Origin: Candidatus Binataceae bacterium
GTDB lineage: Bacteria; Desulfobacterota; Binatia; Binatales; Binataceae
Reading direction: 5' to 3'
Length of the DNA: 64,000 bases
Assembly: GCA_035508495.1 (NCBI GenBank)
Contig: DATJMX010000001.1
Location: 62,001 to 126,000, forward strand
A model generated the notes under the pieces. The model did no database searches and was not told the DNA's origin. It worked only from the letters and a program-made list of their open reading frames with translations. Positions 1-8,853 of the stretch are shown in pieces. The translations under genes and the position numbers were made by a program. How positions within the stretch are numbered: position 1 is the stretch's first letter; the number at the start of each line of letters is the position of its first letter.

Positions 1-1409
1 GCGAGGCTCCGGTCGACCGCCGCGCCGAACTCGCCGATCTGCTCGCCGGGCCGCATGAAAATCGCCAGCGTGATCGCGCGGCTGCGGTTCCATCGTCCGT
101 CGGGCGAGCGCCAGGTGTAGAAATTCAAAAGCCGCGGCGGATTCTCATAGCCGGGCAGCACATCGACCAGATCGCGCAGATAGAGCGGCAGGCCCGTGTC
201 GCTGCGCTTGATCATCAGGTCGCCGATCTCTTCGGGACTCTTGAACTCGCCGGTCGGATGCACGCTCACGTCCGTGCCTTCGGCGTTGATCGTGCCGCCC
301 GAGCGAGTGATGTTGCGCTCGGCGATTAGCTGCGCAAGGCGCGTCGGAGTCACGCCGTACGACGCGAGCCGCTTCTGCGAGTATGCGAGCTGAATCCATT
401 CCGGCAGCACGCCGGAGCGCGAAACCTTCTCGACCGTAGGAACAGTTTCGAGGGTGCGCTGAATCAGGTCGGTGAAGCGATCGAGCTCGCGATAGGTGTA
501 CCTGTCGCCGGCGAACGCCCGCAGCACCTTTTCGGTGTCGGCAGGATCGCGAATCAACACCGGCGCCCACGCATCGGGATGGACCGCGGGAAAAACCGAA
601 GTACCGATGTAATCGGTGATGAACTTGTTGGCGGTCTTTGGCAGATCGACGCCGGGCATCGCGACCCCGTCGATACCGACGAAGCCGCTGCCATCGAGTG
701 CGCGCAGATCACGCACGTAGTTATGCGCGCCGAGATACTGCAACAGACCGTCGCGCACGCGCACCACGTTCTCGGTGCCGAGCGTCAGCGGAAAGAGCGT
801 GACGAGTGAGACGCGGCCGCTCCGGGCGTCGGGCGAAGCGCTCTCTCGCGCGCTCTCGATCGCTGCCGCGATCGCACGTGCGCGCAACGCCAGCTCGACC
901 TCGCCCTCCTTGGGACTCGCGACCGTCAGCATCAGCGCCGCGGTGTCGCCGAAATCGCTCTGAAACATGATCGGTCCCGCGCCGTCGGGCAGGTCGTTGA
1001 TCGCGTTGAGCTTCAGGTTGATGTCGTTGAATTGCTTGGCCGAGTCGGCGAGCCGCTCGGAGAGCTGGACGTAAATGATCGCAACGCCGTCAAGCGTAAC
1101 CGAGCGGATGCCGTAGTTGGTGCTCGCGCCCGCAGGATGGATGAACGAGTTCTGCGCGATCTTCGCTTCGATCTTGCGCGTCACCATCTGCTCGATCTTC
1201 TGCGCCTTCACGCCTGGCCAGGGGCAAATCGCTACTGCGGTGCGCACCGGGATGTCCGGGTCCTTGCGCTTGGGCATCCGCATGTAGCCGAGCACGCCCC
1301 ACATCAGGACGCCGATCAGCAACACCCACGACACGGCGCGATTTTCGACGCAGAAGCGCGCGAGATTGTGCGTCGAGCTGACGATTTCGTGGTCGCTGCG
1401 ATGAGCCAT
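1..1409 (-). CDS. RND-family efflux permease, N-terminal part (cut by window edge)
   Basis: This is the inner-membrane proton-driven permease of a tripartite RND pump (AcrB/HAE1 or heavy-metal type). Translation of the minus strand begins MAHRSDHEIVSSTHNLARF, followed by the first membrane helix (AVSWVLLIGVLMWGVLGYM) and the family pattern RKDPDIPVRTAVAICPWPG, then about 400 residues of periplasmic porter domain. About 469 residues are visible; the C-terminal half lies beyond position 1. The ATG overlaps the adaptor gene's TGA by one base (TGATG), so the two are probably translationally coupled. The phrase KRKDPDIPV is typical of RND permeases. The substrate cannot be told from this fragment. 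Confidence 0.9.
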   Translation of the reverse strand, partial: MAHRSDHEIVSSTHNLARFCVENRAVSWVLLIGVLMWGVLGYMRMPKRKDPDIPVRTAVAICPWPGVKAQKIEQMVTRKIEAKIAQNSFIHPAGASTNYGIRSVTLDGVAIIYVQLSERLADSAKQFNDINLKLNAINDLPDGAGPIMFQSDFGDTAALMLTVASPKEGEVELALRARAIAAAIESARESASPDARSGRVSLVTLFPLTLGTENVVRVRDGLLQYLGAHNYVRDLRALDGSGFVGIDGVAMPGVDLPKTANKFITDYIGTSVFPAVHPDAWAPVLIRDPADTEKVLRAFAGDRYTYRELDRFTDLIQRTLETVPTVEKVSRSGVLPEWIQLAYSQKRLASYGVTPTRLAQLIAERNITRSGGTINAEGTDVSVHPTGEFKSPEEIGDLMIKRSDTGLPLYLRDLVDVLPGYENPPRLLNFYTWRSPDGRWNRSRAITLAIFMRPGEQIGEFGAAVDRSL

Positions 1410-2536
1410 CAGGGGATGATCCTGACCTCGCTGCCCTCGGAGACCATGGTCGCGCCGCGCACGATCACGCGGTCGCCGGCCGCGACGCCGTGGGACACGG
1501 CAATCTCGTTGCCGATGATCTCGCCGAGGCTGACCTTGCGCAGGCTGGCGAGGCTGCGTCCGCCCTGGTTTTCGACGACATAGACGGCGAAGTCGCGTGC
1601 ATCATGCGGCGGCCTCACTATCGCATTGAGCGGAAGCGTCAACGCTTCGGCGACGGCGGCATTGCCGTCGCGCATTTGCAGCGCCGCGATCATCCCGGGA
1701 CGCAGGCGGCCGTCTTTGTTCGGCACTGTGACCTCAATCTGAAAGGTGCGCGTGGTGGGATCGGCGTTGGCCGCGATGCTTGTGATTTTGCCGATGAGCA
1801 CGGCACCGGGGAGAGCCTCAGTGGTCAGAGTTTGTATCGAGCCCTGCTTGAGGTGGCCGACCAGGATATCGGAAACACCGAAGGCCGCTTTCATGTCGTC
1901 GATGTTGGCGACGTCGAATGCGATGGTCGATGGCTCGACGAGCGAGCCAACTTCGATACGGCGGTCGATCACCTCGCCCTCGATCGGCGAACTCAGTTTG
2001 CAATAACCGAGGTTGATCTGCGCTTGCCTCAGCGCGTCGCTCGCCTGCTCAACCTCCGACTTCGATGACTGATACTGCTGCGCGGCCTGATCGTAGAGGC
2101 TCGGCGCAATCACCTGCAGCTTCATGAGTTCCGAGTCGCGCTGGTAGTCGTGCTGAGCGCGGTCGAATGAGGCGTGCGCAGCCGCAACTCCAGCGGCCGC
2201 CTTGCTGACTTGTGCCTGGTAGGTGTCAGGCTTCACCGAGGCGAGCAGCTCGTGCGCCTTGATGTGGTCGCCGCCCTGGATGTCGCGCGGCCGGCCGTCC
2301 GCGCCCATCACCTGCTTGATCGAATCGACATAGCCGCCCACCTGGAAGGCCATCGCAACCTGCTGGTCGGGTTGAAAGCTCGCCGTGTAAGCGCCGGAGC
2401 GTGAAGCCTCGCCCTCGGCCACAGTCATGACCGTCACCGCGATTCGTGGTGCGGACGGCGGATCGTCATGGCTGCAAGCCGTGGCGAATACGGCCAGCGT
2501 CACGGCAATCAGAATGAATGATGCGCTCTGTTTCAT
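1409..2536 (-). CDS. RND efflux periplasmic adaptor (HlyD/AcrA family), probable lipoprotein
   Basis: This membrane-fusion protein links the RND permease downstream to an outer-membrane channel. The 375-residue product starts with a hydrophobic leader ending in FATAC, a weak lipobox with Cys at about residue 21. A barrel/lipoyl half-motif, a coiled-coil hairpin at roughly residues 100-170 (QVSKAAAGVAAAHASFDRAQ and following) and the second lipoyl half (LGYCKLSSPIEGEVIDRRIE) follow. The length is normal for the family. It is the first gene of the minus-strand operon and no outer-membrane channel gene lies upstream; one could follow the permease outside the window. Confidence 0.9.
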   Translation of the reverse strand: MKQSASFILIAVTLAVFATACSHDDPPSAPRIAVTVMTVAEGEASRSGAYTASFQPDQQVAMAFQVGGYVDSIKQVMGADGRPRDIQGGDHIKAHELLASVKPDTYQAQVSKAAAGVAAAHASFDRAQHDYQRDSELMKLQVIAPSLYDQAAQQYQSSKSEVEQASDALRQAQINLGYCKLSSPIEGEVIDRRIEVGSLVEPSTIAFDVANIDDMKAAFGVSDILVGHLKQGSIQTLTTEALPGAVLIGKITSIAANADPTTRTFQIEVTVPNKDGRLRPGMIAALQMRDGNAAVAEALTLPLNAIVRPPHDARDFAVYVVENQGGRSLASLRKVSLGEIIGNEIAVSHGVAAGDRVIVRGATMVSEGSEVRIIP

Positions 2537-2803
2537 TGCGGATGTTCAGGCCTCGTTGCGGAAATGTTGAAACGGCATCGAGCGCCGCGTCTGCTTTTGG
2601 AACGCGGGCGCGCTGCGCGCAGGGGAATCGCCGAGCCCGAAGCAAAAGAGAAAGCCTTGAGTGACCTGGGTAGTGTTCACCGGGTCAATCCACGCGCGGC
2701 GAGGCCCCAATCAGCGAGGAGTTCGCCAGTTTGAGCAGCGCACGGTAACGTAAGTTGCGCTTTGGTTGCATATGACTTTATCTGCGCTCTGGCACTTAAT
2801 AGA

Positions 2804-2821
2804 ACTATGGCATCCCATAGT
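2804..2821. promoter_or_regulatory. Inverted repeat in the 333-base divergent intergenic region
   Basis: ACTATGG and CCATAGT form a 7-bp perfect stem around CATC, with an outer AATAG/CTATT pair at 2798-2802 and 2826-2830. It lies between the divergent efflux operon and the GNAT-like gene, so an operator for either promoter is plausible. The rest of 2537-2869 contains no convincing gene. Confidence 0.4.
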
Positions 2822-2847
2822 AGACCTATTATCCTTACATAGGCAAA

Positions 2848-2864
2848 AGCTTCGAAGCTATAAT
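2848..2864 (+). promoter_or_regulatory. Perfect palindrome overlapping a consensus -10 box
   Basis: AGCTTCGAAGCT (2848-2859) is a 12-base perfect palindrome, and TATAAT (2859-2864) starts on its last base. The predicted transcription start falls at about 2871, on the start codon of the GNAT-like gene, so the mRNA may be leaderless. No good -35 hexamer is visible. Confidence 0.45.
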
Positions 2865-2869
2865 TCTGG

Positions 2870-3862
2870 ATGGCGCATATGGACTCTGAGTACGTCGTTC
2901 GACTGCTGACACCGCACGATGCCGCCGAAATGCCCGATTTGGCGCTGCAGGTCTATGGCGAAGGCTACTTTCATCGCGAAGTTTTCGATCCCGGCGAGTT
3001 GCTGAAGATGAACGCGGAGCGGAAGCTGACCTCGGCCGTCGGGGTCGATAAGACCGGGCGAGTCGTCGCTCACGCGGCACTCGAGCGGCCGAATCTCGAG
3101 CGTTTCGCCAAGCTGGGAGAGGCGATGGTCCTGGCGGAGCATCGCAACGCGAATCTATTGGGACGAATCGGAATTGTCCTGGTACAGGCCGCGCTGGATC
3201 AGCGCGTGGTCGGTTTATACGGTGAGGCGGTCACGCATCACGTGTACAGCCAAAAAGCGGCGGAGCGATACCAGTCGACTCCAACGGGTATCCGCTTCGG
3301 AGCCTGGAGCCTGGCGGGCTTCAAGCTTGATAATTTCCCACAGCGCCTTACGCCGATCGTGTACTTCAAGTATCTGACCAGCGCACCGAAGAAGATCCTG
3401 TATGTGCCGGACAATCATCGAGCGCTCGCTCGCGAGATCTACGGCAGGCTCGGAAGCGAGATCGAATTTGGCGACGCGAGGTCGTCAGATTCCGACGGCG
3501 AGGTGACCTTCCGCTACGACGCCGATCAGCGAGCGGGCCTGATTGCCGTCATTTATCCAGGCCGCGCGAGTGTGCGGCAGGTAATCCAGGCAACCAGATC
3601 GCTGATCGATGAATCCGGGGCTGAAGCGGTGTTCGTCGATGTGATGATCGATGAGCCGAGCGCGCCGCAGGTCTGCCTCGAGCTGGAGCGGGCGGGATTC
3701 TTTTTCAGCGGCATCCAGCCGCACGTCAACGAAGACCGCGATCTGCTGCGCCTGCAGATCGAGCGCAAGCCTATTGATTTGAAATTGGTGGAGACTGCGA
3801 GCGAGTTCGCGCGGACGCTGCTCGACTATATCGCGCGCGAGCGAGATCGAATCGCGCGCTGA
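2870..3862 (+). CDS. GNAT-like acetyltransferase domain protein
   Basis: The 330-residue protein resembles the GNAT-type domain found fused to RsbW-like ATP-binding modules in other bacteria; here the domain stands alone. The stretch VRLLTPHDAAEMPDLALQVY followed by VVAHAALERP and the AEHRNANLLGRIG segment (about residues 85-105) fits an acetyl-CoA-binding fold, though the classical Q/RxxGxG/A loop is not clear. The second half (residues 180-330) looks like a further alpha/beta domain of the same kind. ATG at 2870 lies 5 bases after TATAAT, so the second ATG at 2879 is an alternative start. Its stop directly abuts the convergent ssb stop. Substrate unknown. Confidence 0.65.
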   Translation: MAHMDSEYVVRLLTPHDAAEMPDLALQVYGEGYFHREVFDPGELLKMNAERKLTSAVGVDKTGRVVAHAALERPNLERFAKLGEAMVLAEHRNANLLGRIGIVLVQAALDQRVVGLYGEAVTHHVYSQKAAERYQSTPTGIRFGAWSLAGFKLDNFPQRLTPIVYFKYLTSAPKKILYVPDNHRALAREIYGRLGSEIEFGDARSSDSDGEVTFRYDADQRAGLIAVIYPGRASVRQVIQATRSLIDESGAEAVFVDVMIDEPSAPQVCLELERAGFFFSGIQPHVNEDRDLLRLQIERKPIDLKLVETASEFARTLLDYIARERDRIAR

Positions 3863-4324
3863 CTAAAACGGGATATCCTCGTCATCGATCGGCGGCATCT
3901 CGTCGACGACTCCACTGCCGCCGCCACCGCCGCCCGACATTGAGCCTCCACGCGATGCGCCAGCGCCGGCATACTCGCCGTCGCCGCCACCACGTCCGCC
4001 CAAGAACCTCACGGTAAGCGCTACGATCTCGGTGGTTTTTCGCTTGCCGGTTCCATCTTTGGCTTCATATTCGCGGTAGGAGATTCGTCCTTCAATATAA
4101 GCCTGGCGCCCTTTCTTCAGGTACTGCGCGCACAGCTCGCCCTGTTTTCCCCAGACGACGATATTGTGCCAATCGGTACGTTCCTGGCGATTGCCGCTCT
4201 TGTCGGTAAAGGTATCGGAAGTCGCGATGGAGAAAGTCGTCACCGATGATCCGGAATTGGTGTAGCGCGTTTCCGGATCGCGTCCGAGATTGCCAATCAG
4301 AATAACCTTGTTTACCGACGCCAT
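3863..4324 (-). CDS. ssb: Single-stranded DNA-binding protein
   Basis: This protein coats single-stranded DNA in replication, repair and recombination. The 153-residue product begins MASVNKVILIGNLGRDPETR, the start of the OB fold, and continues through the WHNIVVWGKQGELCAQYL and KGRQAYIEGRISYREYE core (to about residue 112). A Gly-rich linker and the acidic tip DDEDIPF, which recruits partner proteins, complete it. The length is typical. It is convergent with the GNAT-like gene with no bases between the stops. Confidence 0.97.
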   Translation of the reverse strand: MASVNKVILIGNLGRDPETRYTNSGSSVTTFSIATSDTFTDKSGNRQERTDWHNIVVWGKQGELCAQYLKKGRQAYIEGRISYREYEAKDGTGKRKTTEIVALTVRFLGGRGGGDGEYAGAGASRGGSMSGGGGGGSGVVDEMPPIDDEDIPF

Positions 4325-4415
4325 CTCACTCCACCTCTGCGCTAAAAGCTAATCGCACGCTCGCCGGCAAGGCAAGTGAGACCTACGCGAACATTCCAGA
4401 GATTTATAAACAGGA

Positions 4416-4454
4416 AGCGCTCCGCGCGCGCGGAGGTTCGCAACGCGGAGCGCT
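4416..4454 (-). terminator. Long stem-loop after the small secreted-protein gene
   Basis: AGCGCTCCGCG (4416-4426) and CGCGGAGCGCT (4444-4454) form an 11-bp perfect stem with a 17-base loop. On the minus strand the stem is followed by TTCCTGTTTATAAA, a loose U-rich tract, so it may terminate the gene ending at 4475. Confidence 0.5.
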
Positions 4455-4474
4455 ATCGGGCAGAGCGGCAGCTT

Positions 4475-4744
4475 CTACCAGCAGGCGCGATGATGATGAC
4501 GGAACCACGGGTTATTGCATGCTAATGGCCGGCCGTAACCCCACGCAGGTCCGTAGCCCCAACCCGGGCCGTGGTTCCAGGCAGGATAGTAAGGAGCCCC
4601 ATAGTATCCCGCCGGATAATAGCGTGCGGCAGGAGCCGTCACTGGAACCGGGTGGGATGGATACCACTCAGCGCTGGCGCGGCCCGGCATCGCAAACATA
4701 AAGAGCGCGAACATCGCTGCAACTGCCACTTTCCAGAGTTTCAT
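4475..4744 (-). CDS. Small secreted Tyr/Pro/Gly/His-rich protein
   Basis: The product has about 89 residues. A signal peptide (MKLWKVAVAAMFALFMFAMPGRASA, cleaved before EWYPS) is followed by a low-complexity mature part rich in Tyr, Pro, Gly and Trp (YYPAGYYGAPYYPAW, GWGYGPAWGYG) that ends with a His/Cys tail (CNNPWFRHHHRACW). Of two in-frame ATGs, 4744 is preferred because AGGAG lies 8 bases upstream; from the ATG at 4750 it is only about 2 bases away. Such proteins are usually annotated hypothetical. The His/Cys tail could bind metal, but no function can be assigned. Confidence 0.7.
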   Translation of the reverse strand: MKLWKVAVAAMFALFMFAMPGRASAEWYPSHPVPVTAPAARYYPAGYYGAPYYPAWNHGPGWGYGPAWGYGRPLACNNPWFRHHHRACW

Positions 4745-4875
4745 AAACATCTCTCCTGTCTGGAAATACGATCTTCCGCCGGCTGCGTTACGATACCTGA
4801 AGGGCCATTAAGCATGGGCGAAAACGCCCGTGGGATACGCGGGCGATTCGCCTTTCGTATGAGGATCCTGCCTTA

Positions 4876-4881
4876 TATAAT
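4876..4881 (+). promoter_or_regulatory. Candidate -10 box for RNase J
   Basis: TATAAT stands 31 bases before the RNase J start, giving a leader of about 25 bases that contains the GGGGAGCGAGG ribosome-binding region. No strong -35 was seen. Confidence 0.35.
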
Positions 4882-4912
4882 CCAAGATGGAGTTGTGGGT
4901 CGGGGAGCGAGG

Positions 4913-6583
4913 ATGGCGGCAGGTACTTCGACATCCGCATCGGTAAGAATCACGCCGCTGGGCGGGCTCGGTGAAATCGGGCTCAACCTGATGGTGATCG
5001 AATGTGCCGGGCGCGCGATTTTGATCGATGCGGGCGTGATGTTTCCCGACGAGCCGGCGCTCGGCGGGGGTCTCTATATCCCAGATATCACCTGGCTGGT
5101 GCAGAGCCGCGTTCGAATCGACGCTATCGTGCTTACGCACGCGCACGAAGATCATATCGGCGCGCTGCCCCATCTGCTGCGCCATTTTCCGGCGCCGATC
5201 TACAGCAGCGAAGTTACGCTCGCGTTTGTGCGCAGGCGGCTTGCCGAGGCGGGTTTCGACTCGATGCCGGATCTGCGCGAAATCATGCCGCGGCGATCGT
5301 TTAGCGCCGGCCCCTTCGAGATTGAGCCGATCCGCGTCACCCATTCGACGCCCGATTCGCTCGCGCTCGCGATCCGCACGCCAGCCGGGATCATCATTCA
5401 CAGCGGCGATTTCAAGATCGACGATGCTCCAGTTGACGGCGAGTTATTCGATCGCGAGCGCTTCGCCGAGCTCGGCGCGGAAGGCGTGGCGCTCCTGCTC
5501 TCGGATTCGACCAACGTCGAGCGCACGGGCCGCTCTGGATCGGAAAGCTCGCTTAAGCCCGTGATTCGTGATCTCGTGCGCCGCACGCGCGGGCGCTTCT
5601 TTCTGTCGGCGTTCTCCTCGCATCTGCATCGGATGCGCCAAGTCGCCGAGGTCGCGCACGAGATGGGCCGGCGCGTCGTGCCGCTCGGGCGCCGGATGGC
5701 CGAGAGCGTGCGCCTCGGATTCGAAACCGGCCAGCTCGCCCTGCCGCGGGGCGTTTTCATCGATCAGGATGAGGCGGATTTCCTCGAGCCCAAGCGGCTA
5801 AGCTACCTCGCGAGCGGCAGCCAGGGCGAGCCGCTGTCGGCGCTTGCGAAACTCGCGGTCGATACGCATCCGCGGGTTCATATCGAAGCGGGCGACGTGG
5901 TCGTGCTCTCGTCGCGATTCATCCCGGGCAACGAGCGCACGATCCAGCGCCTGGTGAATCGACTCTACAAGCAAGGCGCCGAAGTTGTTTATGCCGAGGT
6001 CGCGCCAGTCCACGTTTCGGGTCACGCCAATCAGGATGAACTCGTCGAGCTAATCAATCTCGTGCGGCCGAAATACTTCGTGCCGATTCACGGCGAGTAT
6101 CGCCATCTCGTGCGGCATATTGCTCTAGCCGCCAGCACCGGTCTCACGGAACTGAATTGTCTTCTCATGGAAAACGGCGACTCGCTCGTGCTCGACGGCG
6201 AGGGCGCGCATCGCGGAAACTCCGTGCACTCGGGCCGCGTCATGATCGAAGGCGGTGAGCAGGGCGATCCCGCCCTCGTCGGCGAACGGCGCGTGCTCGC
6301 GCACGACGGCACTGTCACCGCGATCGTCGTGATATCGGCGAGCACGGGCGCAATCGTCGCGGGACCTGATCTCGTCTCGCGGGGGCTGGTCACCGGCAAC
6401 GGCACTTCGATTCATATGCGCCGCGCGAGCCAGGAATTGCGCGACCGGTTGACGCGCTTGGGGATGCCGCTTCGTGCCAACGAGCCGCGCCTCAAAGAAG
6501 AAATCGTCCGCGCCGTCAAACGCTACTTCAGCGACGAGCTTGGCAAGCGGCCGCTCGTGATTCCCTACGTCACGGAGGTTTAG
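4913..6583 (+). CDS. rnj: Ribonuclease J
   Basis: This is a metallo-beta-lactamase/beta-CASP ribonuclease with endo- and 5'-3' exonuclease activity, acting in mRNA decay and rRNA maturation. The product from ATG 4913 has 556 residues, the family norm. It contains the N-terminal ITPLGGLGEIGLN, the zinc motif THAHEDHIG (about residue 75), the second metal site HSGDFKID, the beta-CASP segment and the VHVSGHANQDEL and VPIHGEYRHL motifs, then a C-terminal domain ending in SDELGKRPLVIPYVTEV. The open frame extends upstream to 4571, but family length and the GGAGCGAGG sequence support the start at 4913. ftsK follows immediately. Confidence 0.93.
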   Translation: MAAGTSTSASVRITPLGGLGEIGLNLMVIECAGRAILIDAGVMFPDEPALGGGLYIPDITWLVQSRVRIDAIVLTHAHEDHIGALPHLLRHFPAPIYSSEVTLAFVRRRLAEAGFDSMPDLREIMPRRSFSAGPFEIEPIRVTHSTPDSLALAIRTPAGIIIHSGDFKIDDAPVDGELFDRERFAELGAEGVALLLSDSTNVERTGRSGSESSLKPVIRDLVRRTRGRFFLSAFSSHLHRMRQVAEVAHEMGRRVVPLGRRMAESVRLGFETGQLALPRGVFIDQDEADFLEPKRLSYLASGSQGEPLSALAKLAVDTHPRVHIEAGDVVVLSSRFIPGNERTIQRLVNRLYKQGAEVVYAEVAPVHVSGHANQDELVELINLVRPKYFVPIHGEYRHLVRHIALAASTGLTELNCLLMENGDSLVLDGEGAHRGNSVHSGRVMIEGGEQGDPALVGERRVLAHDGTVTAIVVISASTGAIVAGPDLVSRGLVTGNGTSIHMRRASQELRDRLTRLGMPLRANEPRLKEEIVRAVKRYFSDELGKRPLVIPYVTEV

Positions 6584-6585
6584 CT

Positions 6586-8835
6586 ATTCCGCGCCAGCCG
6601 AAAACGCCGCCGGTCGAGCTTCCGGTCGAAGCGATCGAAGAAGAGATCCCGGAAGATCCGCCGGGGCCACCGAGCCGTATCGCGCGCGAGCTCGCGGCGC
6701 TGGGCCTGATCGGATTCGCGGCGTTTGGCGTCGTCAGTCTCGTAAGCCGCGCCCTCGGCCGCAATCCGAATCTTGGCGGTCCGGTCGGTGCCGCGCTCGC
6801 CGACATTCTGATTCAGAGCATCGGCGCGATGTCGTTCGCGGCAATGGTGCTCGTCGCCTTTCTCGCGACTCGAATCTGGATCGGCAGAACCAAGAGCGCG
6901 ATTGCGCGCGAGATCGGCGGGGGCGCGCTCGTGATCTTCGCGCTCGGCACGGCGGCCGCGCTCTGGAACGGCGCCGACGAGCGAATCGGCGGCGAGCTTG
7001 GCGCGGCCGTGGCGCGCACACTTAACGATTCGCTCAACGTTGGCGGCGGAATTATCGCGGTCGGCCTTGGACTCATATGCGGACTGGCGCTGATGCTACG
7101 CCGCGCTCCGACAGAGTTGGTTGCGGGCGTCGCGCGCCGGATTCGCTCGACGCCTGTGCCCGAGCGCAGCTTCGAAGATGATTCGCGGCCGCTCGACGGT
7201 CCAATTCCAATATCGCTCGCATCCGACGACGAAGTTCCCGATGACGACGCCGAGAAGAAGCCGCTCAAGGTGCGGCTGCTCGATCTCAAGGATGCCTTCG
7301 GCGAGCGCCGCGCCAAGGCTGCGCAGGCCAAACCGCGGCAGAAGGGCGCGTACAAAATTCCCTCGCCATCTCTGCTCGACAATCCGCCGAGCGAACACGC
7401 TCAGATCGATGAAGAGCAGCTTCAGCGCAGCGCCCGTATCCTCGAACAGAAGCTGGGGGACTTCGGCGTCGAGGGTCGCGTGGTTGAAGTACAGCCCGGA
7501 CCCGTCGTTACGATGTACAAGTTCGAGCCGGGCTCGGGAATCAAGGTCAGTCAGATTGTCAACTTGTCCGACGACCTCTCGATGGCGTTGCGAGCGCAGG
7601 CAGTGCGAATCCAGGCTCCGGTACCCGGCGAGGCGGTGGTCGGAATCGAGGTGCCGAATCGCAAGCGCGAGCGCGTCTATCTGCGCGAGATTCTCGAGGC
7701 CGAGGAATTTTCGGCCACCGGCAGCCACCTGACGATCGCGCTCGGCAAAGATATCGCCGGGCGGCCCGTCGCCGCAGATCTCGCCAAGATGCCGCATCTG
7801 CTGATTGCCGGCGCAACCGGCACCGGCAAGTCCGTTTCGATTCACACCATGATCGCGTCGGTGTTGTTCAACGCGACCGCCGACGACGTGCGCTTCATCC
7901 TCGTCGATCCCAAGATGCTCGAGCTGTCGGTCTACGAGAACATCCCGCATCTGCTGGTGCCTGTCGTTGTCGATCCGCAGAAGGCGTCGGCCGTGCTGCT
8001 CTGGGCGACGCAGGAGATGGAGTCGCGCTACTTGATGATGCGCGAGCTGGGCGTGCGCAATATCGATGGCTACAACAAGGCGCTCACATCCGGGGTGCCG
8101 CTCTCGGAGCTCAGGATGGCGGGGCAGGGCGTGCCGGCCTCCGATGATCCCAACGATCCCGCGGTCGGCTCGCTTGAGCATCGCAAGCTGCCGAAGATCG
8201 TGATCATCATCGACGAGCTTGCTGACTTGCTGTTAAGCGAGGGCAAGACCGTCGAGCGCGATATCACGCGGCTGGCGCAGAAGGCGCGCGCCTCAGGCAT
8301 CCACCTGATCCTCGCGACGCAGCGTCCGTCGGTCGACGTTATCACCGGCCTTATCAAGGCCAACCTGCCGGCGCGTATTTCACTGCAAGTCACATCGCGC
8401 GTCGATTCGCGCACGATTCTCGATTCGATCGGCGCCGAGCGCCTGCTCGGCGCGGGCGACATGCTCTTCATGCCACCGGGCAGCGCGAAGCTGCGCCGCC
8501 TGCACGGTCCATTCGTGTCTGAGTCAGAGATTCGCCGCCTGACGGATTTTCTGCGCGAGCAGGGCGCGCCCGAATATAGAATGGAGATTCTCGACACCAA
8601 GCCTCCGGGCGAGGATGGCGGCGGCGATACCGGCGACGAGCGCGACGAGATGTACGACGAGGCGGTGCGAATCGTAATGGAAACGAACCAGGCCTCGATC
8701 TCGATGATCCAGCGCCGGCTGCGGATCGGCTACAATCGCGCGGCGCGGATGGTCGAGCTGATGGAGCGCGAGGGAATCGTGATGCCGCCCGATGGCGCCA
8801 AGCCCCGCGAAGTGCGCCTGCGCAGCGTGAAGTGA
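6586..8835 (+). CDS. ftsK: DNA translocase FtsK/SpoIIIE, probable ATT start codon
   Basis: This septal membrane ATPase pumps DNA toward the dif site during chromosome segregation. The product has about 749 residues: an acidic/proline N-terminus, four or so membrane helices (about 30-175), a linker, the alpha/beta motor with Walker A GATGTGKS (about residue 408) and Walker B KIVIIIDELADLL, and a C-terminal winged-helix gamma domain (SISMIQRRLRIGYNRAARMV). The first in-frame ATG is at 6829 and would delete the first helix. In-frame sequence continues upstream to ATT at 6586, 7 bases after GGAGG (6574-6578), with no ATG, GTG or TTG between. An AUU start, as in E. coli infC, is therefore inferred. 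Confidence 0.9.
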   Translation: MPRQPKTPPVELPVEAIEEEIPEDPPGPPSRIARELAALGLIGFAAFGVVSLVSRALGRNPNLGGPVGAALADILIQSIGAMSFAAMVLVAFLATRIWIGRTKSAIAREIGGGALVIFALGTAAALWNGADERIGGELGAAVARTLNDSLNVGGGIIAVGLGLICGLALMLRRAPTELVAGVARRIRSTPVPERSFEDDSRPLDGPIPISLASDDEVPDDDAEKKPLKVRLLDLKDAFGERRAKAAQAKPRQKGAYKIPSPSLLDNPPSEHAQIDEEQLQRSARILEQKLGDFGVEGRVVEVQPGPVVTMYKFEPGSGIKVSQIVNLSDDLSMALRAQAVRIQAPVPGEAVVGIEVPNRKRERVYLREILEAEEFSATGSHLTIALGKDIAGRPVAADLAKMPHLLIAGATGTGKSVSIHTMIASVLFNATADDVRFILVDPKMLELSVYENIPHLLVPVVVDPQKASAVLLWATQEMESRYLMMRELGVRNIDGYNKALTSGVPLSELRMAGQGVPASDDPNDPAVGSLEHRKLPKIVIIIDELADLLLSEGKTVERDITRLAQKARASGIHLILATQRPSVDVITGLIKANLPARISLQVTSRVDSRTILDSIGAERLLGAGDMLFMPPGSAKLRRLHGPFVSESEIRRLTDFLREQGAPEYRMEILDTKPPGEDGGGDTGDERDEMYDEAVRIVMETNQASISMIQRRLRIGYNRAARMVELMEREGIVMPPDGAKPREVRLRSVK

Positions 8836-8853
8836 GAGACAAGAAGGGGGATG

